A DNA stretch of 64,000 nt from Flammula alnicola (Eukaryota > Basidiomycota > Agaricomycetes > Agaricales > Strophariaceae). The stretch is from NCBI GenBank assembly GCA_015499995.1, contig JADNRV010000191.1, positions 1 to 64,000 of the forward strand, in the 5' to 3' direction. This document shows, in pieces, positions 1 to 11,350 of this stretch (position 1 is the first letter of the stretch; each line of letters begins with the position of its first letter). The position numbers and the translations under genes are program-made. The notes under the pieces are model-generated. The model did not search any database, was not told the DNA's origin, and saw only the letters and a list, made by a program, of their open reading frames with translations.

Positions 1-120
1 GTCGCGCATGTACATATCGAGTTTGAGGACAAGCCTCGACGAACTGCACTGAAACGTGCCATTGTGCCAACCCGATTCCTCAAGGATTATGCGTGCCTTT
101 TCTCAGACGGAAGTCAGTAA
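1..120 (+). CDS. possible 3' end of a gene entering from the left
   Basis: Reading from base 1, frame 1 is open for 39 codons and ends at TAA (118-120). The peptide is charged and protein-like (it starts VAHVHIEFEDKPRR) with an Arg/Lys-rich middle. No start lies inside the window. I do not recognise the family. The open frame is short enough to arise by chance, so this is only a candidate terminal exon. Confidence 0.25.
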   Translation, partial: VAHVHIEFEDKPRRTALKRAIVPTRFLKDYACLFSDGSQ

Positions 121-1567
121 GAGCACCCATCTGCATCGTGCTTCGGTCGTGGGGGTCAGCATAACAACCGTTGAAATTGACTGGCTCATGTATCATGATA
201 CAGCTTCCTGTGTTCGAACCTGCTCGAGACGTGCTCTCGACCTGTAAGGTTGCAAAGGTTGAGGGCATGGAAAAACGGGAATTGGAAATTCTGTCGCTCC
301 ATGGGCCCGAATATGCGCGCGAAATCTTGCTCATTATCTGTGCTGTTCAAATCCAAATAATACTCCGCCCATAAATTTGAAACATCTCTCAGCAAGCATG
401 AGTATAACTTAATTCACCAGCACTATGGATTTATTAAATCCACGATCGAAACAAGGAGATACTTTGTACCAAGCTCTGGATGGCATGGGTGGGTGCGGGG
501 CGCTCTACATAACTTCCTGAGTATCGAATACTATCGTGCAAATCTGTCGAGAAACCCTCTAATACTCTCAGCTTTGATAAAATAACTATTTCCCCTACAT
601 TCAGTACTCGCCTGTACTAGGCCGCGCCAATAGGCAGGACCTACTACATCAATATCTTAGAATTGTTGCGCTCAACACATCGTGACCTTCTCCTCTCTTC
701 TACGATAAATTAGCCCCCTTGTGTCAATTCTGTGTTTTATTGCGGCTACTATGATTAGAATTTGCATATTGGAGCCTTTTGAAAAGGACCTTTACTCTCT
801 AAGTTGCCCGCGCAGGCCCACTTTTTCTAGGCCAACCTTTCGCCATCATTTACGCTGAGAGAAATCCAATTCTGTCATCATGGTCAATGACGCTCACGCC
901 ATCTGTCCATACCCAATACGGGCTCGGGCCATTCAAAAGCACTGGAGTAGCTATGTTTCCAGTCCTCTTTTGTCTTTAGGCTGCCCTTGGTAATAGGCGA
1001 GGCATATAAGTCATGGAAGGTGAGTTGATGCTGATAGAATTCCGCTTCTTCTTCCACTCAAATTGAAACCAATAAGTTTGGGTTTACAGTATATTTAGAT
1101 TTAAGTAATGTTTGGTACATCTGTCATACAATCTCTCCCTAAAATAGTAATTGTTACCTATTCTGGAGCTCCTACCTACTTTTCAAACAAAAATGGTCCC
1201 AAAAAATTAAATTGAGGTCTTCATCATGCTACTAAATTAAAAACAAAACAAAACAGATGATTCAAAGTGGTGAAATATATGCTTATATAATATATTGGCG
1301 CGAGTCCAAACGAAAATGACCGTCACAAATTGTAGTTTACTATCGAACATTCCCATGTGATGATGCCCAGCTATGAACGTTCAGAATTTCAATTAAGAGT
1401 GAGAGATGTTCGGACTTCGAAAATGCCTCAGAGTTCGAAATTTAAGGCAGTGCGGTACGTTGTACCCAATGGACGTCCAAATCAATGTCCATATTGGTAC
1501 CCAGACTAATTGCCGAGAGTATGCCGAGGCATACGTATGCTTATAACGTTAGACGGAGAATCTCCGG
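121..1567. other. intergenic, no gene recognised
   Basis: AT-rich stretch with many stops in all frames. Short ORFs near 170-395 show no family resemblance and no splice pattern. I see no repeat or RNA gene. Confidence 0.5.
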
Positions 1568-2450
1568 ATGCTATGTTCTCTTGACACGTCTATTACTTAT
1601 ACGTCTTGTGTTACATGCCAATATTTCACCGCACGGATGGTAACACCGGATGCAGTCAATCATTGCCTGTCTCGAAGCCCTGTCGAGTGTCTTCGTCCAT
1701 TGTTTTTGACCTTCACACCAATCTGGAACTCTGCTCAGCAGGCGCAGAGTAGTTCCTCCAAGAGGAGCTACATAAAGCTTGCCTACCATATCGCCGAAAT
1801 TCTGGAAATTTTGGACCAGGGTTACTGTTCCGGAAGGCTTGTTCAAGAGGGATCAGCGAAGGCCGAGGTCAGACAGTCGGACATAAAGAGGTTAGAGCTT
1901 TACATCTCGATTCACCGTCAGAATGTCGATATTATTATGATACCCCACAGCTTACTGGAAGAGATATCACGTCTCGGCATTGAGCTAGTGTCCGATGGTT
2001 ATTTCAAGACTTTCTTGCACCAACACTCCAGGCATCACAAAATTAAATGGTATGGTGGACGCATGACGACACTGACAGAAGACTTACAGGCAAGGCAATG
2101 TTCTCTCGTCACCTCTAATTTTAGCTGATTCGTATATTATAGGAGGCCAGTGCATTATCTCATCCAAATCCTACTACGTCTATTCCTTCCTCCTTCGCGG
2201 AAACGACCACAACTGCAGGGGCAGCCGGGTATCAATCCTCCACGAGCACCCCTTGGACCCCGCTCTCGACCTCAAGCAATCCAGAGATGGGTCTCAAACC
2301 TACGTGGCACACATGCCCTCGCAATCGCCCCGATTATTTAGGAATGAGTATGCACGGCATTCCCTTCGTTCCACCCACATACGGGTTGCAACCGGAGGAA
2401 ATGTATCACTCTCCCTTCCATAGACAATATGCAACCCCGCCAGCAATCCT

Positions 2451-4081
2451 TTTTTTTTTTTTTTTTTTTGAATCAAATTTATTGTCCGCTGGGGCAAGGC
2501 CCTATGGTGGACTTAACATGCTAGTACACTACTCCTAGGCTATCCTGGCCTCTACCATCCTATCTCCCAGCCAGCACTACCAGAGGGCTGACCCACAGGA
2601 CCATACGGGGTGTAGTGTAACTTGTTGGCAAAATGGAATCTGTCTAATCAGAGGAGTTATCTGCTGCGCGCCCGGCCAGAATATCTGGCGGCGAAATGAG
2701 CTTGAAGTAAAAGGGAGATCAAGCTGTCAGATCGAAGCGGGCAAAAGGTAATAAAGGGGTTAAGGGCTGGTAGGCCTTGAGGGGGGGAGCAGGCGGTGCT
2801 TTTTCGTCCTAGGACGGTATCGAGAGACACGACACCTCATCCCGAGGAGAAAGGCTCCATGTTGACACAAATATTCGCACTGCAGAGGATCTTCAATCAT
2901 AATCCGCAATGATATTGCCTGCTTTCCCTCCGCCTCATCATCACGGCACAACACCCGGAGATCCCTGATGTCTGTCTCCATGAGTCCGGTCTCTGTCTCA
3001 AGGGCATCCCATATGCTCTCCACACCTTCTGCACCTGCATATGCTGCCAATAGTGTTGTCGCCGGGAGGTCGTGGAGGACAACCCCATGCCACGGTACAT
3101 CGAGTTCGAGATGTGGTATGACTTCTGACGGAGCTGAGAAGTCCGGTATGTGATTGAATTTTGCTGCTCGACGAAGTGGTTTGGCCTCATCGTGTAGAAG
3201 CGTGTCTCGTAATTGTGTAGCGGTGTGTGGGGCCTTGGTATGTATCACTATGTTTCCGGACCTCGTTACGTTCGCTCCAGCGATGCTTACTGGGTTGTCG
3301 AGTTGTTTTTCGATGTAATCGATAAAATTCTGCATAGATTTCGACGACTGTGGGACTGGGTGGCCTGGCCAGCGCACTATGAGGCGGTGGGGTGAGTGAC
3401 GTGGAGCTCGAGAGCCCGAGGGCTTGAGACGGACACGAGTGTGTGGTGGTTGGCTGGCTGGTGACGGTTTGGAGGTGTGGGCTGCCTTGCAGGCAGCGGG
3501 GCTTTGCTTGGCCGCTTGAGCGTACGACTTCGGAGTGCGGTCCTCGGAGCGGGTAAGAACAGGCTGAGGAGCAGGTGCAGTGGCTGTCAGGGGTTGGTCC
3601 AGGTGGAGCATCTTGTTCAGCACATATAGTGCATCGCGTGAGTGCATGCTGAGCACGACAGGCATGGTGGAGCTCGCCTGGATTATGGTCAGTGTGGCTA
3701 GCACCGAGTCTAGTAAAGATTCCAGGCGGTCGAGTTGGGTGCCTGCCACGTCATGCGACGCAGGAGGCGGAGGCTGCGTGGAGGCGAGAGCCTCAGCATG
3801 TAGGCTGCCTCCAGGCAGTCCAGGTGGTGTGGAAGAGGGCGGGGTGTCCGAGCGGAGGCTATGGTTGGTGGTGCGGCCTCGCTTGACCACGCGTTTGGTA
3901 TGCGGAGATTTGGTATGCAGGCTCACCCTGACTTCCTCTGCTTCGTCCTCAGCTTCAGCCTCAGCCTCCGATGCAGACGGCGTCGAGTCTGGTGGGCGAG
4001 GGCGGGAGCCCAGCACAGTAGGGGGCTCCGAGCCTGCGCGCGGGCGTTGATGGTGGTGGTTCAACCGTGAGAACATTTTTA
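2451..4081 (-). mobile_element. LINE (non-LTR) retrotransposon, ORF1-only derivative
   Basis: The insertion reads on the minus strand. It starts within about 6 bases of the ORF1 ATG (4076) and ends in a run of about 19 A (T on plus, 2451-2469). It is flanked by a direct repeat agcaatcct (2442-2450 and 4082-4090), the target-site duplication. Between the ORF1 stop and poly(A) there are about 290 bp with no reverse transcriptase. It therefore looks like an internally deleted, non-autonomous LINE, comparable in layout to the half-a-LINE (HAL1) elements of mammals. The 3' tail (GGACAATAAA just before the A run) resembles the LINE fragment at 30538-30713. Confidence 0.8.
2760..4076 (-). CDS. LINE ORF1 (gag-like) protein
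   Basis: A 438-residue open frame starting at the ATG at 4076; the eight codons upstream of it are host target sequence, which decides the start. The N-terminal half is Pro/Ser/Thr-rich, low complexity and acidic (repeats of EAEAEAEDEAEE type). The C-terminal half (about residues 235-430) is a compact globular region typical of ORF1 of Agaricomycete LINEs, with landmarks such as DVPWHGVVLHDLP, DIRDLRVLCRDDE and RVSRYRPR. In autonomous relatives this is followed by zinc knuckles and ORF2; here the frame stops soon after RYRPR. The likely role is RNA binding in the retrotransposition particle. The frame is fully open, so the insertion may be young. Confidence 0.7.
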   Translation of the reverse strand: MFSRLNHHHQRPRAGSEPPTVLGSRPRPPDSTPSASEAEAEAEDEAEEVRVSLHTKSPHTKRVVKRGRTTNHSLRSDTPPSSTPPGLPGGSLHAEALASTQPPPPASHDVAGTQLDRLESLLDSVLATLTIIQASSTMPVVLSMHSRDALYVLNKMLHLDQPLTATAPAPQPVLTRSEDRTPKSYAQAAKQSPAACKAAHTSKPSPASQPPHTRVRLKPSGSRAPRHSPHRLIVRWPGHPVPQSSKSMQNFIDYIEKQLDNPVSIAGANVTRSGNIVIHTKAPHTATQLRDTLLHDEAKPLRRAAKFNHIPDFSAPSEVIPHLELDVPWHGVVLHDLPATTLLAAYAGAEGVESIWDALETETGLMETDIRDLRVLCRDDEAEGKQAISLRIMIEDPLQCEYLCQHGAFLLGMRCRVSRYRPRTKKHRLLPPSRPTSP

Positions 4082-4606
4082 AGCAATCCTTTGTATGCAC
4101 CGCAGTTATGTCGGTGGAAATGTCACAATAAAGGGGAACGGTAACGTTAATAATCTGGGCGCTGGGTAAGACCGCTCCTTATGCGATCTCTACACAAGCC
4201 GTCATTAATTTGGATCGTCCAGGCCGTCTTCCTCCTGAACTGATTTATGATAGGCAATGGCTCCTTGATCTCAAATCTATCTATCTATCCGGTAAATTAT
4301 GTCCCTGACTCGGAGACAACGCCCACAACTTGGCTGATAAGTCTATCCAGGCTGGTCTCACATTCTCTTATTTCTATCTAAGGTAGCATACTTTCGAAAC
4401 TTCTGTAGCCAAAGACCAGCATTTCCTCGGTATCCTTTCCGCAACCTGCGTAGAGCGGCCCACATTCGTTAGGTCACGATCATATTGCAATCGATTTGCG
4501 TTATATTTCTCCCTCGAGACTCATTTCGAGGATTAAAACTTACACGAAGGAACGGACTACCGAGTTTTACAATGTAGAGAAGAAAGCCACCCTGGAACAC
4601 GCGTCA

Positions 4607-6130
4607 TCACGTTTGGCCGCCGACTTGAAGAATAGTTGAGCTCCAAAAAAGAGTCAAGGAACGATAGGACTTACAGTGTCTGTTGCCGTTATCCTTTATG
4701 TTCACGGCACCGCGGATGACATTTCTGTCGCCCATGCGGAGTATTGCTGTACCCTGAGGGCGTGGGTAGAGGTTATGAGGAAAGGGCATTATGTGGGATG
4801 GAAAGGGATGCATAGGATTTCCACCTTGGAGTGGGAATTGTCCTGCGAGCGCTGAATGCTGCTGGGCAACGGAAGGTCCTATGGGATAGCCGTGCTGAAG
4901 GGGCGCCGACTCCTCATTTGCGGGCAGGGACTGTGAGCTTCTTGGTATTGCGCTTGGTGTCGCGGGGCTATGTTGCAATGGAGTCTCAAATGTACTCGTT
5001 ACCTGGCCCTCCATCGACGGCTGAGGTTGTGGTTGTTTGGGGCTTTCATTCGCCTGCGCGAGTGTGAATTGAGACAACATCCTGGCCAAAGCTACACTGG
5101 GCAATATAGGATGTTCCTGGACCGTTGGTGCTGCTACCTGCTCTGCGGCTTGGGTTTGCGAAACGTGCTCAACCTTTGTCTCGCCGACATCAACGTGGCC
5201 AGCATCACTTCCACCCTCTACTGTTCGCTGTTGAACGCGCCCAGTCCGAGAACCTTCCTCCTGCTTTGAATGCTATACATTAGTGCAGATGGACGTCATC
5301 ACGCTCATGGTGACGGTGGACGTACATTGTTTCCCAAATTTCCATCCATCTGAGCCTTCTCGGCCGTAGAGTCACGCATTTTATTCTTGTCTGCCGGCTG
5401 CACGGTGGGCTCCTGTCTTCCCTGCGCCTTTGAGGGGGTTTTCGGCTTGACTACAGCTTTCAATTGCTCGGTGATCGTGGTTGTCTTGCTCAATAACTGC
5501 GAGAAATAGACACTGTCAGGTTGGCAGACAAAACGAAATGGACCGAGAACATACCTCAAATGTCGACCGTACGTCGCCCAGACTCTTCTTTAGGTCTTCA
5601 AGGGCTTTCGTCGAAGTATCCGGGTTTCGAATCGTGTTGCTCTTCAGAAACTTGTTTCTGGGGACCTTCGTCAACGACTGGATAGCTTTCGACGCTCTAT
5701 CAACAAAATGTCAATGCTTGACTCACGGTCGGATCTTATTTGTGAGGAATTCCTCACTCCTCGAGCTTGACGATGATAGGCCTGACCCCCGACACAGAGG
5801 CCTTGTCCGAGCGCCAGATCCCAGCGATGAGGTCAGCTACATCGACTACGAACGGGTGGATATCTTCCCTGTCCTGAACAACGATCCAAGGAGTTGAATC
5901 AGGGCCGTCATACGTTGCAGTGCTATTTTTCATACCTTCGCGCCTTCCACAATCTCCAAGATTGTCTTCGCCGCAGCCTTCAGACGAGACGGTTTATCTA
6001 CCTGCTTAAGGAGCGCAAGGTTGGTGATGTGACCTTCTGCGGCGCCTTGAGGATTGCCGACCATGTCTTCGGCATGGGTGTTGGGTGGATTTCCATTGCG
6101 CTTTGGAGCCATTGGACGTGAGCGATCCAT
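4607..6130 (-). CDS. 4HB-RHIM protein A (MLKL-like helical domain with RHIM-like C-terminus)
   Basis: Six exons by eye: 6130-5936, 5873-5758, 5696-5555, 5496-5326, 5263-4675 and 4623-4607. The ATG at 6130 is chosen because it gives the same N-terminus style as the paralogs. Exons 1-3 encode the helical region (LKAAAKTILEIVEGAK, then VADLIAGIWRSDK, then TKALEDLKKSLGDV), laid out as in MLKL-like N-terminal domains. Then comes a long Gln/Pro-rich linker. The end (4675-4748) encodes ILRMGDRNVI followed by a second strand and an Asn-rich tail. The LRMG..N.I part fits the RHIM consensus without its Gln. The last intron, after the motif, is in frame if retained, so both isoforms keep the same stop. 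This is the only member on the minus strand, opposed to member 0. A role in amyloid-triggered membrane-acting cell death is inference from the two domains. Confidence 0.6.
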
Positions 6131-8154
6131 CGAAGAAAGGTGTGATTTAAATAACTTTACCAATGAGGTCTGCGCGAGGCATGAAGACTAATTGAAGTGC
6201 AGAACGCAGGTCGTTTCTATGCACGAGGATTTTGACGAATGGGAACTTGACACCACCTCGAGTTCATAACACTGCATTTTTGTGGGAAGACTCTGCTTCT
6301 CAGCATTCTTTCCCCCCTTGTTCTTTGTTTTCGCTCGACAGTGCACTGTCATCACAGTTAGAAGTTTCCCCATCTGTGTAAAGATTTTTCCACGCTGTCG
6401 TGAAGTGTCAGCATCCAGGAGCGCACAATTGAGTTGTGTACTTGTATTCACACCTTCTAGCAAAGCTTCTCCAGCGCTTCGACCTCCAGATAAGTCAGAA
6501 GTGTCCAACGAGCGTCAAGTATTTCGGGCATATCCTTTTCTGCGGCTCTTCGACAAGCTTGACGATTAATCTCCATGAAAGTAGAGTATACCCTCCCAGT
6601 GAGATTCGTCGACCTTGAATTCATCGATCCTCGACGCGCAGCATTTTCGGATCTTGCTATTGGTGATTCTACGATCAACCTAAATACTTACTTGTATGCT
6701 GGGCGTTGAGAACTGAGCGTCCAAAGTTCCCGATTGCTTTGGAGTATGGGTACTTAACGCGTTCCGTTTGGACTGTCGACGAGAGTTTAGCGCCGCACTG
6801 TAATCTATATCATGAATTGCGCCGACTTGGCGCCGACAAACCATGTTAAAACACCAGGAATCTAAATTTATATGCCGTGTGTGAAGAGTGCGAACGAGGG
6901 AAATGAAAGCCTTGCTGACGCAAAGGTAGATTCATCCCCAAGGTCTGGTGCGTCGGCCAGAGATAAATGGCGTAGCACAGGGTTATAAGAACATCCTTAG
7001 GTAATATTGATCAAGCGCTCAAGACGAGCGATGGGAGCAATGGGAACTTTCACGTCCAACGCGGGCCAGCCGTCCGATTGTTTGTATTGCCCCCCTCAAT
7101 TCCCAATTCTCAAGTCTTTTCATTTGACATTGCAATGTTGTTACAGTTGTAAGCTTCCCCATCAATGTACACATTTCTCTACGCTGTCATGAGGTGTCAC
7201 TGCTCAGCACGCAGGAGCCCACAATTGAGTGGTGTACTTGTATTCACACCTCTTGGGAGAGCTTCTTCGGCGCTTCGACCTTGCCGGACCTCCAGATAAG
7301 CCAGGAGTCGTCCCCGGGTGTCAAGTATTTCAGTCCGTATCCTTTTCGGGCACCTGTTCGACGAGCTCGATAATTAATCTCCACGGACGTAGAGTATGTC
7401 ATCCTCGTGAGATTCGCCAACGTTGAGTTTAGGATGATGAAAATATCTCTCAAGTCTGCACATGTATCCTCAAGGCGTTGCATTTTTAGCCCTTGCTATT
7501 CGTGATATTTGTACGATCCGGTTAAGCATACCCCTGGTTATTGAGTGCTGAGCGCTGAGCATCCAAAATTCAACGATAGCTTCAAAATAAGACGTTCCCT
7601 TTAGAGCTTCGACGAGAATTAAACTTTAGCGCCGCAATCTATATCAAAATAATTATGAACTCATCTAAGTACGCGTAAACGGGCAATGTCAGAGAAAACG
7701 AGACGAGTATAAGTTAGACTTCACGTAAGAAGTCCCTAACGTGGGTGGTTACATCTGGTTTTGTTACTGGTCTGTGGATTTGGGAAATATATGCCTGCTT
7801 GACGAGAAAGGTAGATTCCAATGCCGAGGTCTGGCGCATCAGCTTGCCTGGGATACCTGGTACGCAACGGGTTATGAGAGCATCCACGGGTAAAGAAGAC
7901 ACCTCGAAGGCTGTGATTCCTGATTGGAGACGCAGAAAACATTGTCGTAGCTGAGAACGAGAACAACCAAAGAAAAACGCATGGTAGTTGAAAACATTTT
8001 CCGAACAATCAGAGACACTTAGCGTCAAGCGTCACGCTGTCACGACTGTATAGCACTAGCGCCACAACTGTCACGATAGGCCAAGTCACGGAAAACTTAA
8101 TCACATAGTCACGGTAATCGACAGCGACCACCACCTCCTCCTCAAAATTCAAGC
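6131..8154. repeat. diverged tandem duplication, about 0.7 kb units
   Basis: The stretch from about 6336 to 7000 reappears, diverged, at about 7120-7890. Shared words include gtgtacttgtattcacacct, the cgctgtcrtgaRgtgtca block, and a paired tail (aaggtagattc at about 6927 and 7809; gggttat..gag.acatcc). A minus-strand frame is conserved between the two copies (6457-6678 and 7244-7483, both with YST..EIN...R), but each is cut by stops further on. I read this as a duplicated, decaying sequence between the cell-death family and RPL10A. I see no intact gene in it. Confidence 0.5.
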
Positions 8155-9119
8155 ATGAGGTACGCCCGTTAGCGACTCAGAGTTGCGCCATTCTAAAACG
8201 TCGTGAAAACTATCAGTTCCAGCAAACTCTCAGTGTCAAGTGTGCGGGGCTCCATCAAGGAACTCCTCGCCGATGCCAATGGCGAGAAAAAGCGCAAATT
8301 CGTTGAGACCATCGAGTTGCAAATTGGCTTGAAGAACTACGATCCCCAGCGAGACAAGCGTTTCTCTGGCACTGTCAAGTGCGTTTTACTTGACTACGTT
8401 GTTGCGAACTCATCTCACTCGGTTTCTCTTACAACTTAGGCTCCCCAACGTGCCTCGCCCACGCATGTCTATTTGCATTCTCGCCGATGCTGCTGACATC
8501 GATCGTGCCAAGCAAATTGAGCTCGAGTACATGTCTGTTGACGATTTGAAGAAGTGTGTCTTATCTTTGACCTCTCTTCCGTTCCGGGTCAGGTTTACTG
8601 ACATGCTTCTGGTAACTGAGGCTGAACAAGAACAAGAAGCTCGTCAAGAAGCTCGCTAAGAAATACGACGCTTTCCTTGCATCTGAAACCCTCATCAAGC
8701 AGATTCCTCGTCTCCTTGGACCCGGTCTCTCGAAGGGTGCGCCCCTTCTACATTGCGGTACAACTTGTCGTTAACTGGTATTTTCATTTCCAGCTGGAAA
8801 ATTCCCTACCCCCGTCGCCCACGCTGAAGATCTTAGCAACAAGCTCAACGAAGTCCGCTCCACCATCAAGTTCCAGCTAAAGAAGGTTCTATGCTTGGGT
8901 GTCGCCGTTGGACACGTTGAGATGAACGACGACCAGGTCCTCGGGAACGTCATGTTGAGTACGTAGCTCGGTGATTCCATCATTCTCTTGACTGGTTTCT
9001 TACTATTTTCCATTTGTATAGGCATCAACTTCCTCGTCTCGCTCCTCAAGAAGAACTGGCAAAATATCAAGTCCCTGCACATCAAGTCCACGATGGGCAA
9101 ACCCATTCGTCTGTACTAG
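8155..9119 (+). CDS. RPL10A: 60S ribosomal protein L10a (uL1 family)
   Basis: Six exons: 8155-8159, 8217-8378, 8440-8553, 8621-8736, 8794-8958 and 9023-9119, all with GT-AG introns. The spliced product is about 219 residues, the usual eukaryotic L10a length. It carries the family landmarks [54 protein letters not shown] and the C-terminal STMGKP.RLY. The start is an ATG followed two bases later by an intron, a tiny first exon common in fungal ribosomal protein genes. L10a is the L1-stalk protein of the cytosolic large subunit and binds rRNA near the E site. It is the only clear housekeeping gene in the window. It lies between members of the 4HB-RHIM array, with a duplicated non-coding block upstream. 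Nothing suggests damage. Confidence 0.97.
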
Positions 9120-9969
9120 ATGTCTTGCCTTTTTTTCTACCGCATCTCTCTATCTTCGCCTTGTCGATATTGTCCGGTCGGTGATAACTTTTGGGTGGGT
9201 GTGAGGGGACGAATCGAGCGAAAAGACATTGGAGCTTGGATGGAAAAAAGGAGGGGCCGTAATGCATAACATGAAGCCCCGCACGCTTGGACCAACAGTT
9301 TCATGAGGAGGGAACTGATTGGGAGCTGATGCGGTCTCGTTCACTTTTTCTAATTCACGATCTTGTTTTTTTTAACTCCGTCGTTTCTCTGTATACTTTA
9401 CTGTGCAGAGCATAATCTGAGGATTTGTCATCAAAATTAACGAATGGTTAACTCCGACACATCTATGTCGAAATGGCCCTCCTTCATATATCATACCTTG
9501 CACCTATGAATGAAGTTGGGAGGAATGGGAAGAAAGGGAACACGCAGACGTGATGAAGGTGTGAACGAGAACTTGAAATTCTCTTGGCTGTCAAATTTCA
9601 ATCATCCTTACGCTTCCTTGTCGACGCGTTGTCCAGAAAACGATAATTGCTTCATATACAAGATTAATTGTAATTAAACATAGTAGCTACAATACTTTAC
9701 AGCCATCTTTTTCTAATCACTGTACAAGGAATAAGAGCGTGCTTTAAGCTAAGTAACTTGGAGGGCGACGCTTACTCATAGTCATCGGATAATTCGGATC
9801 TGTTCCGATCAGGCGATTACCTTTTTCGGTAGTAGCCACTTTTGCTGTCAAGCTTACTGATCTTGTATTCGGTCACATCTAAACCAGTCCAGTTCGTCCC
9901 AGTCCCCATATTAGCCCACCTTGTATCGTTCACACCGACGGACTAGTATGAATCCTTTCCCCTCCCGAA
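9120..9969. other. intergenic; RPL10A 3' flank and promoter of the next gene
   Basis: No open frame with protein character on either strand. AT-rich from about 9640. I see nothing else here. Confidence 0.5.
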
Positions 9970-11350
9970 ATGAAACCTCTAACCAAAAAACTTGCAGGGG
10001 GTCACTCCAAATCAACAAAGTTCGATCTTGCGGTTCCTGCAGCCGAGGGTCGCGCTATTGTCCGATATCTTGTCCAACGAGGCCCGGATGCATCTCTACC
10101 GGTATATGTGAAGAAGCTCGCTTCCACGACTTTGGAAATTGGAACTGGTGCTGAAGTACGGTCTAAGGCGCAATACGGCAAACACGAATCGAGATCTTGT
10201 CAAGACACTGATATTGCTCTGTAGGCAGTGAAAGGCAGGAACTCCTGTGACTTTCAACATCTAGCGGACGACGCGAGTAGAGTCGTTGCCACACTCTGGT
10301 ACTCTTCTCAGACGTCGTCTCGTCTCGAGGCCTGGCCTTCTCCAGAACTTATGCATATTGCAGAGGATCTGTCGTTGTAAGTCCTCGAATTTCAAGTGGA
10401 TTTAATGTTGTCAACCCGGCTTTGCTTCCAGAACAGTAGACGATGTGCGACTCTTCGTCGATGAAAAGTTATCTGCCAAGACAGCAGGTGGCATATTTCG
10501 GACCATGGCGGAATCTAGGAGGATCAAAAATTACCGTCATAGGTTGCACGCCATTATTTCCACACTTCAAGTAAGTTGCATTTCCCGTAAAATTATAGTC
10601 AAACGTGCTGATTGAAGAGACTCAGGAGAATAACAAAATGCCATCTGACTTCAGTATCATTAACGTCCCGGCCAAAGACAGTGAGCACGAAGATTCTGCA
10701 ATGCAGCTTGGACGCCTCCGTTCAGCACAGAAAGGAGCCGGATGCGACGACAACCTGCTTGGAGATGAGATGGACACGGAATACCGACCCCAGAATCCCA
10801 AAATGAAACGCTGGCAGGCGACAGATGTGCAGCAGGAAGGCAGCGTGGATGTGAGATCTGCAGCTAACAGGTATAAACTTAGGGAGATGGCCTATTTCGC
10901 CAACAAAGTACGTCCTCCTCACAAATGTATAGTATAACCAAAATTCTAAGAAGCTCACTAGACGAGCATCCGCGAACCGCAAGGCAACATTACCTCTCAT
11001 GCCAGCTCGGCGGCACAACAAACTACGCTGAAACAGAGTTCACGACAACCACAATATTCGAAGGCTTCGGCCTGTCAGCACATGACCCCTTCGTCCGAGT
11101 CTTCGGACGCTTTCACTGCATCGCGGCTTCGGCAAAATCTCTATACTGATTATCTTTACCACCCTCCCGTTGTCGGTCCTCGTAATTCTGGAACGTTCCT
11201 CAACATTGGGAATAACAATTCCCTGAGTGGAAATATTAGCATTTCTGATAGCAATAATCAAATCCAAGAAATCCACTGTAAGTTGCTTTTTTCTTTCATT
11301 TTTTTTCTTAACGCTATATTTTTCCCATTTTAGATCCTCTCTACGGGTAA
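9970..11350 (+). CDS. 4HB-RHIM protein 1
   Basis: Six exons by eye: 9970-10155, 10225-10376, 10432-10568, 10597-10907, 10962-11277 and 11334-11350. The first three encode the MLKL-like helical region: N-terminal helix (VKKLASTTLEIGTGAE), AVKGRNSCDFQHLADDASR with WPSPEL, and VDDVRLFVDEKL with RRIKNYRHRLHAI. These blocks recur in members 3 and 4 at the same intron positions. Exons 4-5 are a polar Ser/Gln-rich linker. The C-terminus (11193-11268) reads LNIGNNNSLSGNISIS plus an Asn-rich tail, fitting [IVL]-x-[IVLM]-G-x-x-N-x-[ILM]. The last exon adds only five codons. The ATG at 9970 is preferred over 9921 because only its frame continues into the helical region. No kinase or NACHT domain is present. 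Cell-death function is inferred, not shown. Confidence 0.65.

Larger units (their letters stand above)
1568..4169 (+). pseudogene. 4HB-RHIM family member 0, broken by a LINE inside its C-terminal motif
   Basis: First member of the tandem family. The first exon (1568 to about 2106) is helical and aligns by pattern with the MLKL-like region of the other members (around WNSAQQAQ and AYHIAEILEILDQ). It lacks the internal introns of its paralogs. A probable intron (about 2107-2142) joins it to a Thr/Ser/Pro linker that is open from 2152. The linker reaches PPAIL at 2437-2451, where the LINE (2451-4081) is inserted. After the second copy of the target duplication (4082-4090) the frame resumes and ends at TAA 4167-4169 with a degenerate family motif (about 4082-4150) in which the conserved Gly is not seen. 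The exact start is uncertain. As it stands the transcript would run into the LINE, so I call it disrupted. Confidence 0.6.
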
